26,227 nucleotides of DNA from a virus. The stretch's first letter is position 1; every line of letters starts with the position of its first letter. The position numbers and the translations under genes were made by a program. The stretch lies in the IMG/VR virus record IMGVR_UViG_3300017769_000106, positions 1-26,227 of that record, one strand, 5' to 3'. Positions 1-6,904 of the stretch are shown in pieces. The notes beneath the pieces are model-generated. The model made no database searches and was not told where the DNA came from. It saw only the letters and a program-made list of their open reading frames with translations.

Positions 1-2
1 AC

Positions 3-752
3 TATCAACAGCTACTTGGCGGTAAGAATTTAGATTGGATTCGGTGTTATGCCCAGGGAATGTATACGTTTGTCCAGGAAGGCAGACCAGTTTGGCCTGA
101 GTATGATGATGAGTTGATGTCAGGTGATGTGGAAGTAGATCCATATTATCCAATACAAATCGGTGTGGACTTTGGTTTAACTCCGGCAGCTATCTTTGGT
201 CAGCGTACTCAAGGCGGTGCGTGGCGTGTTTGCGATGAGCTGGTCACGTTTGACATGGGGCTTGAACGATTTGGTCAGGAACTCCTGGGAAGAATAGCAG
301 AACGGTATTCTAAGAATGAAATCCTGATATGGGGTGATCCGGCTGGTAATAAACGTGATGAGATCTATGAGGTTACAGCCTTCGATCATCTAAGATCGAT
401 AGGATTTAAAGCACAACCAACAGATAGCAATGCTTTCCAGGTCAGGCGCGAGGCTGGTGCTTCGCCAATGTCCAGGCTTGTTAGCGGTAAACCAGGGCTA
501 GTTGTCGATAAAAAATGTTTGAGGCTGCGTAAATCTCTTAGTGGTGGGTATTTTTTCAAACGGCAAAGCCTGGGCGCTGGTCAGGAAAGATTTAAGGATG
601 CGCCAGTAAAGAACGAACATTCGCACTGTGGTGATGCTTTTGGGTATCTCATGCTAGGTGGTGGTGAGCAAAGACGCTTACGAAGGGGATCGTATGGCTC
701 TACGTTTCAGCAAGGGTCATATACTGCGAATAGCGACTTCAGTGTGTTTTAA
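3..752 (+). CDS. terL: Terminase large subunit, C-terminal nuclease part (5' partial)
   Basis: The reading frame is open from base 3, so the first ATG at 60 is internal and the N-terminal ATPase half lies left of the window. What remains (about 250 residues) is the RNase H-like nuclease domain that cuts concatemeric phage DNA during packaging. Three acidic residues have the expected spacing and context: Asp in VDFG (codon 168-170), Asp in IWGDPAG (336-338) and Asp in HCGDAFGY (633-635), matching the metal-binding triad of terminase nucleases. The tail after the last Asp is Gly/Arg/Ser-rich and short. The stop codon shares one base with the start of the next gene. Position ahead of the portal gene fits a podovirus late operon. 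The domain assignment is secure; the subfamily is not. Confidence 0.93.
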   Translation, partial: YQQLLGGKNLDWIRCYAQGMYTFVQEGRPVWPEYDDELMSGDVEVDPYYPIQIGVDFGLTPAAIFGQRTQGGAWRVCDELVTFDMGLERFGQELLGRIAERYSKNEILIWGDPAGNKRDEIYEVTAFDHLRSIGFKAQPTDSNAFQVRREAGASPMSRLVSGKPGLVVDKKCLRLRKSLSGGYFFKRQSLGAGQERFKDAPVKNEHSHCGDAFGYLMLGGGEQRRLRRGSYGSTFQQGSYTANSDFSVF

Positions 753-1234
753 TGGGCTTGATACAGCTCCCTACGTTCAAAATGAGGCCGGATGAGCAGA
801 TCGTGCCGCTACAATACAATCATCTTCTAAGCATAGACCTGGGGCCACACGAAAAAGAGTATGCCGATAGTATCTCTGGGTATTTAGATTATGTTTGGGA
901 AAATTCTGAGCATGGCTGGAGCTGGGCAGCTATTGGTCGAGGCAAAGTTGTTTGCGTGTTTGGCGTAAGAGATGTTTGGCCTGGCGTAGTGGAGGCATGG
1001 TTTATTCCAGGCGAAGGATTAGAAAATCACACAAGGTCTACTTTGATAGGCGCAAGAGCGCTTTTAGGCGAGGTAATGGCTACATCTGGTATCAGAAGGA
1101 TGCAGATTTTTGTAAAATCACAACATATGGTGGCATTAAGGTTTGCCAAAGCACTACATTTTGAGGTAGAGTGTAAACACAGAAAGTTTGGCCCAGAGGG
1201 GGCTGACTATTATTCAATGGTAAGGTTTGAATAA
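752..1234 (+). CDS. GNAT-fold acetyltransferase-like phage protein
   Basis: This 160-residue protein resembles the GNAT-like proteins found in podovirus late operons (relatives of T7 gp13 / DUF2833). The signs are the central segment EAWFIPG, the helix-strand RMQIFVKSQHMVALRFAKAL, and a terminal strand containing RKFGPEGADY, a pattern of acetyl-CoA-binding N-acetyltransferase folds. The start overlaps the terL stop in a TAATG arrangement, so translation is probably coupled. Whether it is an active enzyme or a degenerate structural or assembly factor cannot be told; the usual glycine-rich pyrophosphate loop (R/Q-x-x-G-x-G/A) is not obvious. Confidence is high that it is a gene and moderate for the fold. 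Confidence 0.75.
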   Translation: MGLIQLPTFKMRPDEQIVPLQYNHLLSIDLGPHEKEYADSISGYLDYVWENSEHGWSWAAIGRGKVVCVFGVRDVWPGVVEAWFIPGEGLENHTRSTLIGARALLGEVMATSGIRRMQIFVKSQHMVALRFAKALHFEVECKHRKFGPEGADYYSMVRFE

Positions 1235-1471
1235 ATGAGCGGTATTTTTGGAAGAAAAAAGGCACCACCACCAACAGAGCCAGTAAAAACGCCAACAGAA
1301 GAAGTAATTGATCGGCAAGAAGCAAGAGCCGAAGCGCAAGAGACAACTCAAATGCAAGGCGCACAAAAGCGCAGACGCTTGAGAAGAACTGGCGGTATGA
1401 GATTATTATTCTCACCTCTTAGGCAAGAAGGTGCTGCTATGAATGAAATTAAGAAAAAGCTTGGCGGCTAG
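1235..1471 (+). CDS. Small hypothetical phage protein
   Basis: A 78-residue protein beginning directly after the preceding stop codon. It starts SGIFGRKKAPPP, a proline/lysine-rich opening common in small phage head-module proteins, followed by a charged helix rich in Glu, Gln and Arg and then a RRRLRRTGGMRLLFS basic segment. A basic patch and a Gly-Gly turn near the C-terminus recur in small proteins encoded beside terminase or portal genes, but I do not recognise a named family. It has no signal peptide or membrane segment. Its place in the packed late operon is the main support that it is real. Confidence 0.65.
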   Translation: MSGIFGRKKAPPPTEPVKTPTEEVIDRQEARAEAQETTQMQGAQKRRRLRRTGGMRLLFSPLRQEGAAMNEIKKKLGG

Positions 1472-1473
1472 TC

Positions 1474-1899
1474 ATGGCTAAGAAAACAACAAAGAAAAAG
1501 TTTTCTTTTTCAAATATGTTCAAAGTAACAGAAAGCCAAAAGCAAGATATAGCCACTGGAAAATTTTCTGGTTCAAAAGCGCCAAAAAATTCAGCCAAAG
1601 ATGATTTCTTAATGGATATAGGCGTCAAGGAAAGAAATCAGGCTTATTTTCGTGATTTAGAAGATAGACAAAAACGTGGCCGAGAGGCATCGAATAAACT
1701 TGGTAAAGATCTTAGAGGAAACCCAGCTACAGATCGCAGCCGTCCAAGGGGTGAAACCGCAGCTGAACGTGCAGCAAGATTAAAAAAAGAAGCCCTGGAA
1801 AAACGAAAGACCGAAGGCAAGGAAAGACGTAAGAAATTTTATAAACAGAAGGACGAAAGGTTAGCGAAGTTAAAAGCTAAACTTTTGAATTTAGCATGA
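1474..1899 (+). CDS. Lysine-rich hypothetical protein
   Basis: A 141-residue, very basic protein. The first 20 residues are Lys- and Phe-rich (AKKTTKKKFSFSNMF) and the last half is a long Lys/Arg/Glu helix that would form a coiled coil or bind nucleic acid. It contains no recognisable catalytic motif. It starts two bases after the previous stop and its own stop is overlapped by the next ATG (ATGA), which supports expression within the operon. A role in DNA packaging or as a minor head component is possible from charge and position only. Function unknown. Confidence 0.7.
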   Translation: MAKKTTKKKFSFSNMFKVTESQKQDIATGKFSGSKAPKNSAKDDFLMDIGVKERNQAYFRDLEDRQKRGREASNKLGKDLRGNPATDRSRPRGETAAERAARLKKEALEKRKTEGKERRKKFYKQKDERLAKLKAKLLNLA

Positions 1900-2102
1900 C
1901 AAAAATTAAAGAAGATCCAAGAGTATTTCATAGAAATGAGGCAGACCCGAAAAGGGCAAGAAACGAGAAGGGTCACCTAGTTGCGGATGACCCTTCCACT
2001 CCCGAAGTCAACGAAGCGTGGGAAGGTGGCAAGGCTCCAAAGGAAAAAGCCCCAAAGAAAAAGGCAAAGCCTCGTGGTAAAAAAAGTACATCAAAATCCT
2101 AA
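1896..2102 (+). CDS. Small basic hypothetical protein
   Basis: A 68-residue protein starting at an ATGA overlap with the upstream gene. The first part is mixed-charge (KEDPRVFHRNEADPKRARNE) and the end is an almost pure Lys/Pro/Ala/Gly tail, KAPKEKAPKKKAKPRGKK. The tail looks disordered and DNA-binding. Its 3' end overlaps the next gene in another frame, so the two coding assignments compete over 2074-2102. I do not recognise a family. Confidence 0.6.
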   Translation: MTKIKEDPRVFHRNEADPKRARNEKGHLVADDPSTPEVNEAWEGGKAPKEKAPKKKAKPRGKKSTSKS

Positions 2103-2364
2103 AGGCGGTTTAAACGCTGCTGGTCGGGCCTTCTTTAATCGGACAACAGGCTCAAAACTAAAAGCTCCGGTAAAGACAGGCGATAACCCTCGCCGAGCGT
2201 CCTTCCTGGCTCGAATGGCAGGGAACTCTGGGCCGGAGCGTGATAGCAAGGGGCGACCTACTAGGCTGCTCTTATCCCTCCGCGCCTGGGGTGCTTCTTC
2301 AAAAGCAGATGCCAGAAAGAAAGCAGCGTCTATAAGCAAACGAAACGAGAGTAGAAATGCCTAA
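2074..2364 (+). CDS. DUF6321-like small phage protein
   Basis: The segment starting KGGLNAAGRAFFNR and continuing with NNPRRASFLARMAGN-like and RPTRLLLSLRAWG motifs matches a short conserved phage family that I recall as DUF6321. Function is unknown. I chose the GTG at 2074 because it gives VKKVHQNPKGG, the usual length upstream of the conserved block, and only a 29-base overlap with the preceding gene. Alternatives in the same frame are TTG 1981 and ATG 1987, which would add about 30 residues of Arg-rich sequence and overlap the upstream gene by over 110 bases. The stop overlaps the portal start by 8 bases. The conserved core is convincing; the start is uncertain. Confidence 0.7.
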   Translation: MVKKVHQNPKGGLNAAGRAFFNRTTGSKLKAPVKTGDNPRRASFLARMAGNSGPERDSKGRPTRLLLSLRAWGASSKADARKKAASISKRNESRNA

Positions 2365-3916
2365 GTTAAATGTAAAAGAAGTAATGGGGCGTGAGGCAAA
2401 AGCACAGGCTCGAAAAGATGAATGGCGCTCAATCTATGAAGATTGTTATGAGTTTGCTCTGCCGCAAAGAAATTTATATGGCGGTTATTACGAAGGTAAA
2501 ACCCCAGGTAAAAACAAAACACAAAGAGTTTTTGATAGTACGGCTGTATCGTCTACAAAAAGATTTGCGAATAGGATGCAGTCCGGCCTTTTCCCACCAA
2601 TGCGTAAATGGTGTAGGCTAGAACCAGGTGCAGCTGTTCCAGAAGAAGAGAAAGAACGAGCGCAAGAAATACTCGATGCCTATGTGGATATTATGTTTGA
2701 TCAGCTACGGCAGACAAGCTTTGACCTGGCAATGGGTGAGTTTCTTTTGGATCTCTCTGTAGGCACAGCTGTTATGATGATTACGCCAGGCGATGAAGTA
2801 ACTCCTCTGCGCTTCTTAGCTGTTCCGCAATACCTGGTAGCGATCGAAGAAGGCGCTTATGGTATGATCGATAATGTATATCGTAAGCTACGGATTAAAT
2901 CTGAAGCCATTAAGCGAGAGTTTCGTGACGTTAAAATAACGCCAGAGCTTCAAACAGCGATTGATGATAAGCCGCACGAAGAGCTAGATTTATTTGATGC
3001 TATAATTTTTGACCAGGAAAGCGGTCGGTATCACTATCATGTGGTTTGGCCACATAAGCAGCAAGAGCTGGTGTATCGAGAAATGGATAGCAGTCCGTTT
3101 ATTGTTGCCAGGTTTAGTAAAACAGCTGGTGAAGTCTATGGTCGAGGTCCGTTAATCGATGCGATTGCAGATATTAAAACACTCAATAAAACAAAAGAAT
3201 TGATATTAAAGAACGCAAGTCTTTCGATATCCGGTGTATTCCTTGCAGCTGACGATGGTGTATTAAACCCCCAGAATATTAAAATACAACCAGGTGCAAT
3301 TATTCCAGTTGCGCGTAATGGTGGGCCGCAAGGTGCTTCCCTGGCTCCTTTACCCCGAGCTGGGGATTTTAACACAAGTCAGATTGTTATCCAGGATCTT
3401 ACAATGAACATCAAAAAGATCTTGATGGATGATAGTTTGCCACCAGATACAATGAGCGCCAGGTCAGCTACAGAGATCGCCCAGCGCCAGCGTGAGTTGG
3501 CTACAAATCTTGGGTCTGCCTTTGGTCGATTGATGACAGAGATAATGATACCGTTAATATCCAGGACTTTATACGTTCTCGACCAGCAAAAATTTATTCG
3601 TATGCCTCTAAAGGTAAATGGTGTTCAAGTTAAAGTTGTGCCAGTGTCACCATTAGCAGAAGCGCCAAAAATGGAAGAGGTAAATCAAATTATAAACTTC
3701 ATGCAGATTGCCAATGCAATGGGGCCAGGAGGCCAGACTGCTTTAAATATATCAGAAATAGTAAGCTTTATAGCTGAAAAGATGGGTATCGATGCTCGAT
3801 TGCTTAATACACCAGAAGAACAACAGGCAATGATGCAACAAATGCAGCAAGCTATGATGGCTGAACAACAGCCAGAAATGGCGACAGATGAAACTGTCGC
3901 TGGAGCTATGCAATGA
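2357..3916 (+). CDS. Portal protein (head-to-tail connector)
   Basis: This 519-residue protein has the size and pattern of the podovirus head-to-tail connecting protein (T7 gp8 / Head-tail_con family). It forms the dodecameric ring at one capsid vertex, through which DNA enters and leaves and on which the tail assembles. Supporting features are the early RKDEWRSIYEDCYEFALP segment, the FDSTAVSSTKRFANRMQSGLFPP block (about residues 56-78) and a central FIVARFSKTAGEVYGRGP motif. The TMSARSATEIAQRQRE helix follows, and the C-terminus is rich in Met and Gln. Its location between terminase and scaffold is the standard order. Family assignment is strong. Confidence 0.92.
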   Translation: MPKLNVKEVMGREAKAQARKDEWRSIYEDCYEFALPQRNLYGGYYEGKTPGKNKTQRVFDSTAVSSTKRFANRMQSGLFPPMRKWCRLEPGAAVPEEEKERAQEILDAYVDIMFDQLRQTSFDLAMGEFLLDLSVGTAVMMITPGDEVTPLRFLAVPQYLVAIEEGAYGMIDNVYRKLRIKSEAIKREFRDVKITPELQTAIDDKPHEELDLFDAIIFDQESGRYHYHVVWPHKQQELVYREMDSSPFIVARFSKTAGEVYGRGPLIDAIADIKTLNKTKELILKNASLSISGVFLAADDGVLNPQNIKIQPGAIIPVARNGGPQGASLAPLPRAGDFNTSQIVIQDLTMNIKKILMDDSLPPDTMSARSATEIAQRQRELATNLGSAFGRLMTEIMIPLISRTLYVLDQQKFIRMPLKVNGVQVKVVPVSPLAEAPKMEEVNQIINFMQIANAMGPGGQTALNISEIVSFIAEKMGIDARLLNTPEEQQAMMQQMQQAMMAEQQPEMATDETVAGAMQ

Positions 3917-4170
3917 GTTCGGCTGAAGGTTGGGAAGGATTAGACCAGGCACAGGCGAAACCGCAGAAAGCGGATGACCTAGACATATTATATGGTAGGT
4001 TATTTAAATCACAGGAAGGCCAAAAGGTGCTTAGTCATCTGAGGCAGATAACAATAGAACAACCATCCTGGTTTCCTGGAGAAGATCCAAGTCAAGGCTA
4101 CTTTCGAGAAGGTGCGGCTGATCTTGTTCGGGTAATTATGAAAAGGGTGGATAGGAGCGATAATGTCTGA
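3913..4170 (+). CDS. Bbp19-like phage protein
   Basis: An 85-residue protein overlapping the portal stop by four bases and the scaffold start by eight. Its core (LYGRLFKSQEGQKVLSHLRQITIEQPSW) followed by a short segment ending EGAADLVRVIMKRV matches the pattern of the small Bbp19-type family from BPP-1-like phages, encoded between portal and scaffold/capsid. The role is unknown; its conserved position suggests a minor capsid-assembly or regulatory component. The family call rests on recalled pattern and context. Confidence 0.7.
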   Translation: MSSAEGWEGLDQAQAKPQKADDLDILYGRLFKSQEGQKVLSHLRQITIEQPSWFPGEDPSQGYFREGAADLVRVIMKRVDRSDNV

Positions 4171-4933
4171 AGAAACAGAAAATGTTGAAGCCCAGGAAGC
4201 AGATACACCACTAATAAACGTAGATACAAAAGAAGAAGATCAGCAAGCAGAGGCTCCTATGCCTGTGCATGAACAGCCAGAACAACAGGAAACGCCAGAA
4301 GATGATGGCGAACCTATTGATCGACCTGATTACTATCCAGAGAAGTTTTGGGATGAAGATGGACCAGATGTTGAAAAGCTTGCAAAGAGCTATGCAGAAT
4401 TGGAAAAAGCATTTAGATCCGGCAAGCATAAAGCACCGGAAGGTGATTACGATGTTTCGGATTTGGTTGATCGTGGCCTCGATCTGGAAGATCCGGCTGT
4501 TGAGGTATATAAAGAATGGGCTAAAACGTATGGCGTTTCACAGAAGGCGTTTGAGGAATTGGCTGGTCAGATCTTGGAGATGAATGGCGAACAGGCCGAA
4601 GATATTGAGTATGATCGAAGAGCTGAAATGCAAAAGCTTGGTGCTAATGCCCAGGAGAAAATTGGTTTTCTTGAGCGTAACATCAAAGGAGCTGATCTAA
4701 ACGAAGCAGAGAAAGCAGCTCTAAGCTATAGCATAAACAATGCTGATAGTATCAATGCTTTGACTAAACTTATCCAGGGATACACCAATGAGAATATCCC
4801 AATAAAACCTGTTGTTGCAGAACCAGAGATGACAGTAACAGATCTTCAGCAAGCGATCGCAGATCCTCGATGGCAGACTGATGCTGTATGGCGAACTAAC
4901 ATCGAAAAGAAATGGATGGAAGTTAACAGCTAG
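4163..4933 (+). CDS. Scaffold / capsid assembly protein
   Basis: A 256-residue acidic protein directly before the capsid leader, like T7 gp9. The first 60 residues are Glu/Gln/Pro-rich and probably disordered. The segment DRPDYYPEKFWDEDGPDVEKLAKSYAELE is typical of podovirus scaffolds, and the rest is largely helical, ending in a TVTDLQQAIADPRWQTDAVWR region that would be the capsid-binding helix-turn-helix end. Scaffold proteins nucleate procapsid assembly inside the head and leave before packaging. Length, acidity and order support the call strongly. Confidence 0.88.
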   Translation: MSEETENVEAQEADTPLINVDTKEEDQQAEAPMPVHEQPEQQETPEDDGEPIDRPDYYPEKFWDEDGPDVEKLAKSYAELEKAFRSGKHKAPEGDYDVSDLVDRGLDLEDPAVEVYKEWAKTYGVSQKAFEELAGQILEMNGEQAEDIEYDRRAEMQKLGANAQEKIGFLERNIKGADLNEAEKAALSYSINNADSINALTKLIQGYTNENIPIKPVVAEPEMTVTDLQQAIADPRWQTDAVWRTNIEKKWMEVNS

Positions 4934-4939
4934 ATATTG

Positions 4940-4968
4940 TTGCAATGTAGGTTGTTTGTGTGTATATG
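4940..4968 (+). promoter_or_regulatory. Possible sigma70-type promoter of the capsid operon
   Basis: A TTGCAA hexamer at 4940-4945 is separated by 17 bases from TATATG at 4963-4968. Each hexamer matches four of six consensus positions and the spacing is ideal. It lies at the head of the longest intergenic region (4934-5109), in front of the gene that needs the highest expression. No experimental support exists, and a phage RNA-polymerase promoter is an alternative. Confidence 0.3.
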
Positions 4969-4988
4969 TGGTGTAACGGATAACCAAA

Positions 4989-5050
4989 GGCGGCCCGTTT
5001 ATGTGGTGAATCCACTGGTTGGCGTGACCACTTCCACGCAAGCGACCGCC
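4989..5050 (+). promoter_or_regulatory. Possible three-way-junction RNA in the capsid mRNA leader
   Basis: The capsid leader can fold as a closed junction. P1 pairs GGCGG (4989-4993) with CCGCC (5046-5050). P2 pairs GTGG (5003-5006) with CCAC (5012-5015) around a five-base loop. P3 pairs GCGTG (5022-5026) with CACGC (5035-5039) around an eight-base loop. All pairs are Watson-Crick. The element is GC-rich compared with its surroundings and lies about 45 bases upstream of a strong ribosome-binding site (AGGAGG, 5096-5101). It does not fit a tRNA: the anticodon arm, T-loop consensus and 3' acceptor are absent. It could stabilise the capsid mRNA or regulate its translation. Confidence 0.4.
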
Positions 5051-5109
5051 CGAAACATCGGCTAACGGTAAGCGTTTTATATTAGAAACCTTAAAAGGAG
5101 GCTTCTGCT

Positions 5110-5943
5110 ATGGCGCAGAGTATCACTAATGCCTTTGTAACACTATTCGATCAAGAAGTGAAACAGGCATACCAAGGCGAGGCATTGCTTCGCGGCACTA
5201 TGAGAACACGAACAGGTGTTCAGGGAAACACAGTTAAGTTTCCAAAAATCGGCAAAGGCGTTGCAACGGTTCGCGTTCCGCAAACTGACGTAACTCCGTT
5301 AAACGTAACCTATAGCAATGTTCAGGCAACAATGTCTGATTTTATCGCTGCAGAGTATTCTGATATCTTTCATCAGTCTCATGTTAACTTTGATGAGCGT
5401 AGAGAGCTGGTTCAGGTTGTTTCCAAAGCAATAGCTAGACGTATGGATCAACTTTGCATCGATGCTCTTGATGCGGCTGGATCACCGTCAACGGTTGCAA
5501 CTGGTGTTGGTGGTTCTACTACCAATATGAATATTGCAAAACTCCGTGCGGCTGCTAAAGCTCTTAATGAGAAAAACGTACCAGCTGAAGGGCGTCACAT
5601 ATTGATGCACTCTTCTCAGCTTGATGCGTTGCTCAGTGAGACTGAAGTAACTTCGAGTGACTTTGCTGTAGTCAAGGCTCTTGTTCGCGGTGAAGTTTCA
5701 TCGTTCATGGGCTTTAACATAATGACTATGGGTGATCGTGATGAGGGTGGTGTTCCAAAACCATCTACTCGTACATGTTTTGCATGGCACGAAAGCTCAA
5801 TGGGTTATGCCGAAAGCATTTCGCAAAAGAGCGAAGTTAACTACATACCTGAAAAGACATCTTTCCTAGTAAGTTCCATGTTCTCAGCTGGAGCTATAGC
5901 GATCGATGACGAAGGTATTGTAAAAATTTCATGTACTGAGTAA
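5110..5943 (+). CDS. Major capsid protein
   Basis: This 277-residue protein has the pattern of an HK97-fold major capsid protein of the compact type found in BPP-1-like and marine podoviruses. Features are the N-terminal helix ITNAFVTLFDQEVKQAYQ, the strand TVKFPKIGKGVATVRVP and the segment SDIFHQSHVNFDERRELVQVVSKAIARRMDQ. A late FMGFNIMTMGDRD strand comes next, and the protein ends in SMFSAGAIAIDDEGIVKI, the usual closing strands of such capsids. The ribosome-binding site AGGAGG is eight bases from the ATG and is among the strongest in the window, as expected for the most abundant virion protein. The gene has no CCWGG site, unlike most of the window. Confidence 0.9.
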   Translation: MAQSITNAFVTLFDQEVKQAYQGEALLRGTMRTRTGVQGNTVKFPKIGKGVATVRVPQTDVTPLNVTYSNVQATMSDFIAAEYSDIFHQSHVNFDERRELVQVVSKAIARRMDQLCIDALDAAGSPSTVATGVGGSTTNMNIAKLRAAAKALNEKNVPAEGRHILMHSSQLDALLSETEVTSSDFAVVKALVRGEVSSFMGFNIMTMGDRDEGGVPKPSTRTCFAWHESSMGYAESISQKSEVNYIPEKTSFLVSSMFSAGAIAIDDEGIVKISCTE

Positions 5944-5955
5944 GGAGACTGATGC

Positions 5956-6237
5956 ATGGCTTTTTCAAGTACTGGTTTAGCAACCATTGGAGCATCTAAG
6001 AAAGGCAATGCGCCTTCTATGTACTCCTACTCAACAACTGATGCGATTGCTGACGTAAACACTGAAGGATACTTTAATAGTATTCATGATACGCTTGCGG
6101 TGGGTGATATAATTTTTTGCAGAACATCGACAGGAGGAACCCAGGTTCTAACTATTGTTTACGTTCTGACAATTTCAGCTGCCGGAGTTGTTGACGTTAA
6201 TGACGGAACGACATTAGCAAATACTGACAGTGACTAA
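5956..6237 (+). CDS. Probable capsid decoration (cement) protein
   Basis: A 93-residue, beta-rich protein encoded 12 bases after the capsid gene, with a good ribosome-binding site (AAGGAG, 5942-5947) eight bases from its ATG. The sequence ATIGASKKGNAPSMYSYSTTDAIADVNTEGYFN, followed by VGDIIFCRT and regular hydrophobic strands, is a pattern seen in small proteins directly after phage capsid genes. These are generally head-stabilising decoration proteins. The functional call comes from position, size and strand pattern; no catalytic motif is present. It could instead be a tail-tip or head-fibre subunit. Confidence 0.6.
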   Translation: MAFSSTGLATIGASKKGNAPSMYSYSTTDAIADVNTEGYFNSIHDTLAVGDIIFCRTSTGGTQVLTIVYVLTISAAGVVDVNDGTTLANTDSD

Positions 6238-6244
6238 TTAATAT

Positions 6245-6270
6245 GGGGCTGGGCAACTGGCCCCTTATAT
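6245..6270 (+). terminator. Candidate terminator after the capsid/decoration genes
   Basis: GGGGCTGG (6245-6252) pairs with CTGGCCCC (6257-6264) over eight base pairs (six Watson-Crick and two G-T wobble) around a GCAA tetraloop of the stable GNRA class, followed by TTATAT. The T-run is weak, so termination may be partial. The placement, just after the capsid and decoration genes and before the tail genes, parallels the T-phi terminator of T7 after gene 10. Confidence 0.55.
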
Positions 6271-6286
6271 ACATTGGAGGGTTATG

Positions 6287-6904
6287 ATGGCCGTAGGCGA
6301 TACAGATTTATCTATTTGCTCAGATGCTTTAATCTCGCTGGGGGCTTCGCCCCTTTCTTCGTTTACAGAGGGAACCGATAGCGCCCAGGCTTGCGATCGA
6401 TTATACCCAGATTTAAAAAATACATTACTAAGCACTTATGTTTGGTCTTGGTCACTAGCCAAAATCCAACTGGCTAGACTATCAGCTACACCGATAAATG
6501 AATGGAAATATGCCTATCAAATGCCAGGCGACCATTTAACTGGTGCGTTAGCAGTATTCGAAACTGACGGTACAGCACAAAGATCTGTTCGTTATGGTTG
6601 GGAAATATATGGCGATCAATTAGTCAGTAATATGGAAACTGTTTATATTGATTACCAACAAACTATAGCCGAAGCTAAGATGCCAAACTATTTTGTTCGC
6701 TTGCTTAAAACGGCATTAGCGGCTGAGTTAGCAATCGTTATTACGGATCAAGTAGGAAAAGCAGATTATTTTAGAGGAATTGCATTTGGATCTCCTGGGG
6801 AAAATGGTCGAGGTGGTTTGATGCGTGAAGCTATGAACATCGATGCCAGGGGGCAATCAACACAAATTGTCGAGGACTATTCGCTAATTCAAGTGAGGCA
6901 GTAA
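6287..6904 (+). CDS. Tail tubular protein A-like (adaptor, T7 gp11-like)
   Basis: A 205-residue protein resembling T7 gp11, the adaptor ring between portal and tail nozzle. The N-terminal ICSDALISLGASPLSSF helix, then SAQACDRLYPDLKNTLLSTYVWSWS, the WKYAYQMPGD motif and the MPNYFVRLLKTALAAELA helix form the usual family signature. The ATG at 6287 lies six bases after GGAGG (6276-6280), a better distance than the ATG at 6284 (three bases), so I prefer it; the difference is one residue. The stop is followed immediately by the start of the nozzle gene. Confidence is high. Confidence 0.88.
   Translation: MAVGDTDLSICSDALISLGASPLSSFTEGTDSAQACDRLYPDLKNTLLSTYVWSWSLAKIQLARLSATPINEWKYAYQMPGDHLTGALAVFETDGTAQRSVRYGWEIYGDQLVSNMETVYIDYQQTIAEAKMPNYFVRLLKTALAAELAIVITDQVGKADYFRGIAFGSPGENGRGGLMREAMNIDARGQSTQIVEDYSLIQVRQ

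Noticed and set aside
60-62. ATG at 60 as a real terminase start
   Set aside because: The frame is open back to base 3 with sensible terminase sequence, and a nuclease domain alone would not make a complete terminase.
1092-1415. Leftward 107-codon frame rich in Leu
   Set aside because: It is opposite two rightward genes with good coupling, and its Leu-rich product is the reverse reading of Lys/Glu/Arg codons.
2091-2339. Leftward 82-codon frame
   Set aside because: It mirrors the conserved rightward DUF6321-like gene codon by codon and has no start signal or operon partner on that strand.
4981-5053. tRNA or tmRNA-like gene in the capsid leader
   Set aside because: The folded element lacks an anticodon arm of seven-base loop, a T-loop consensus and a seven-pair acceptor. 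Its branches are too short for a tRNA.
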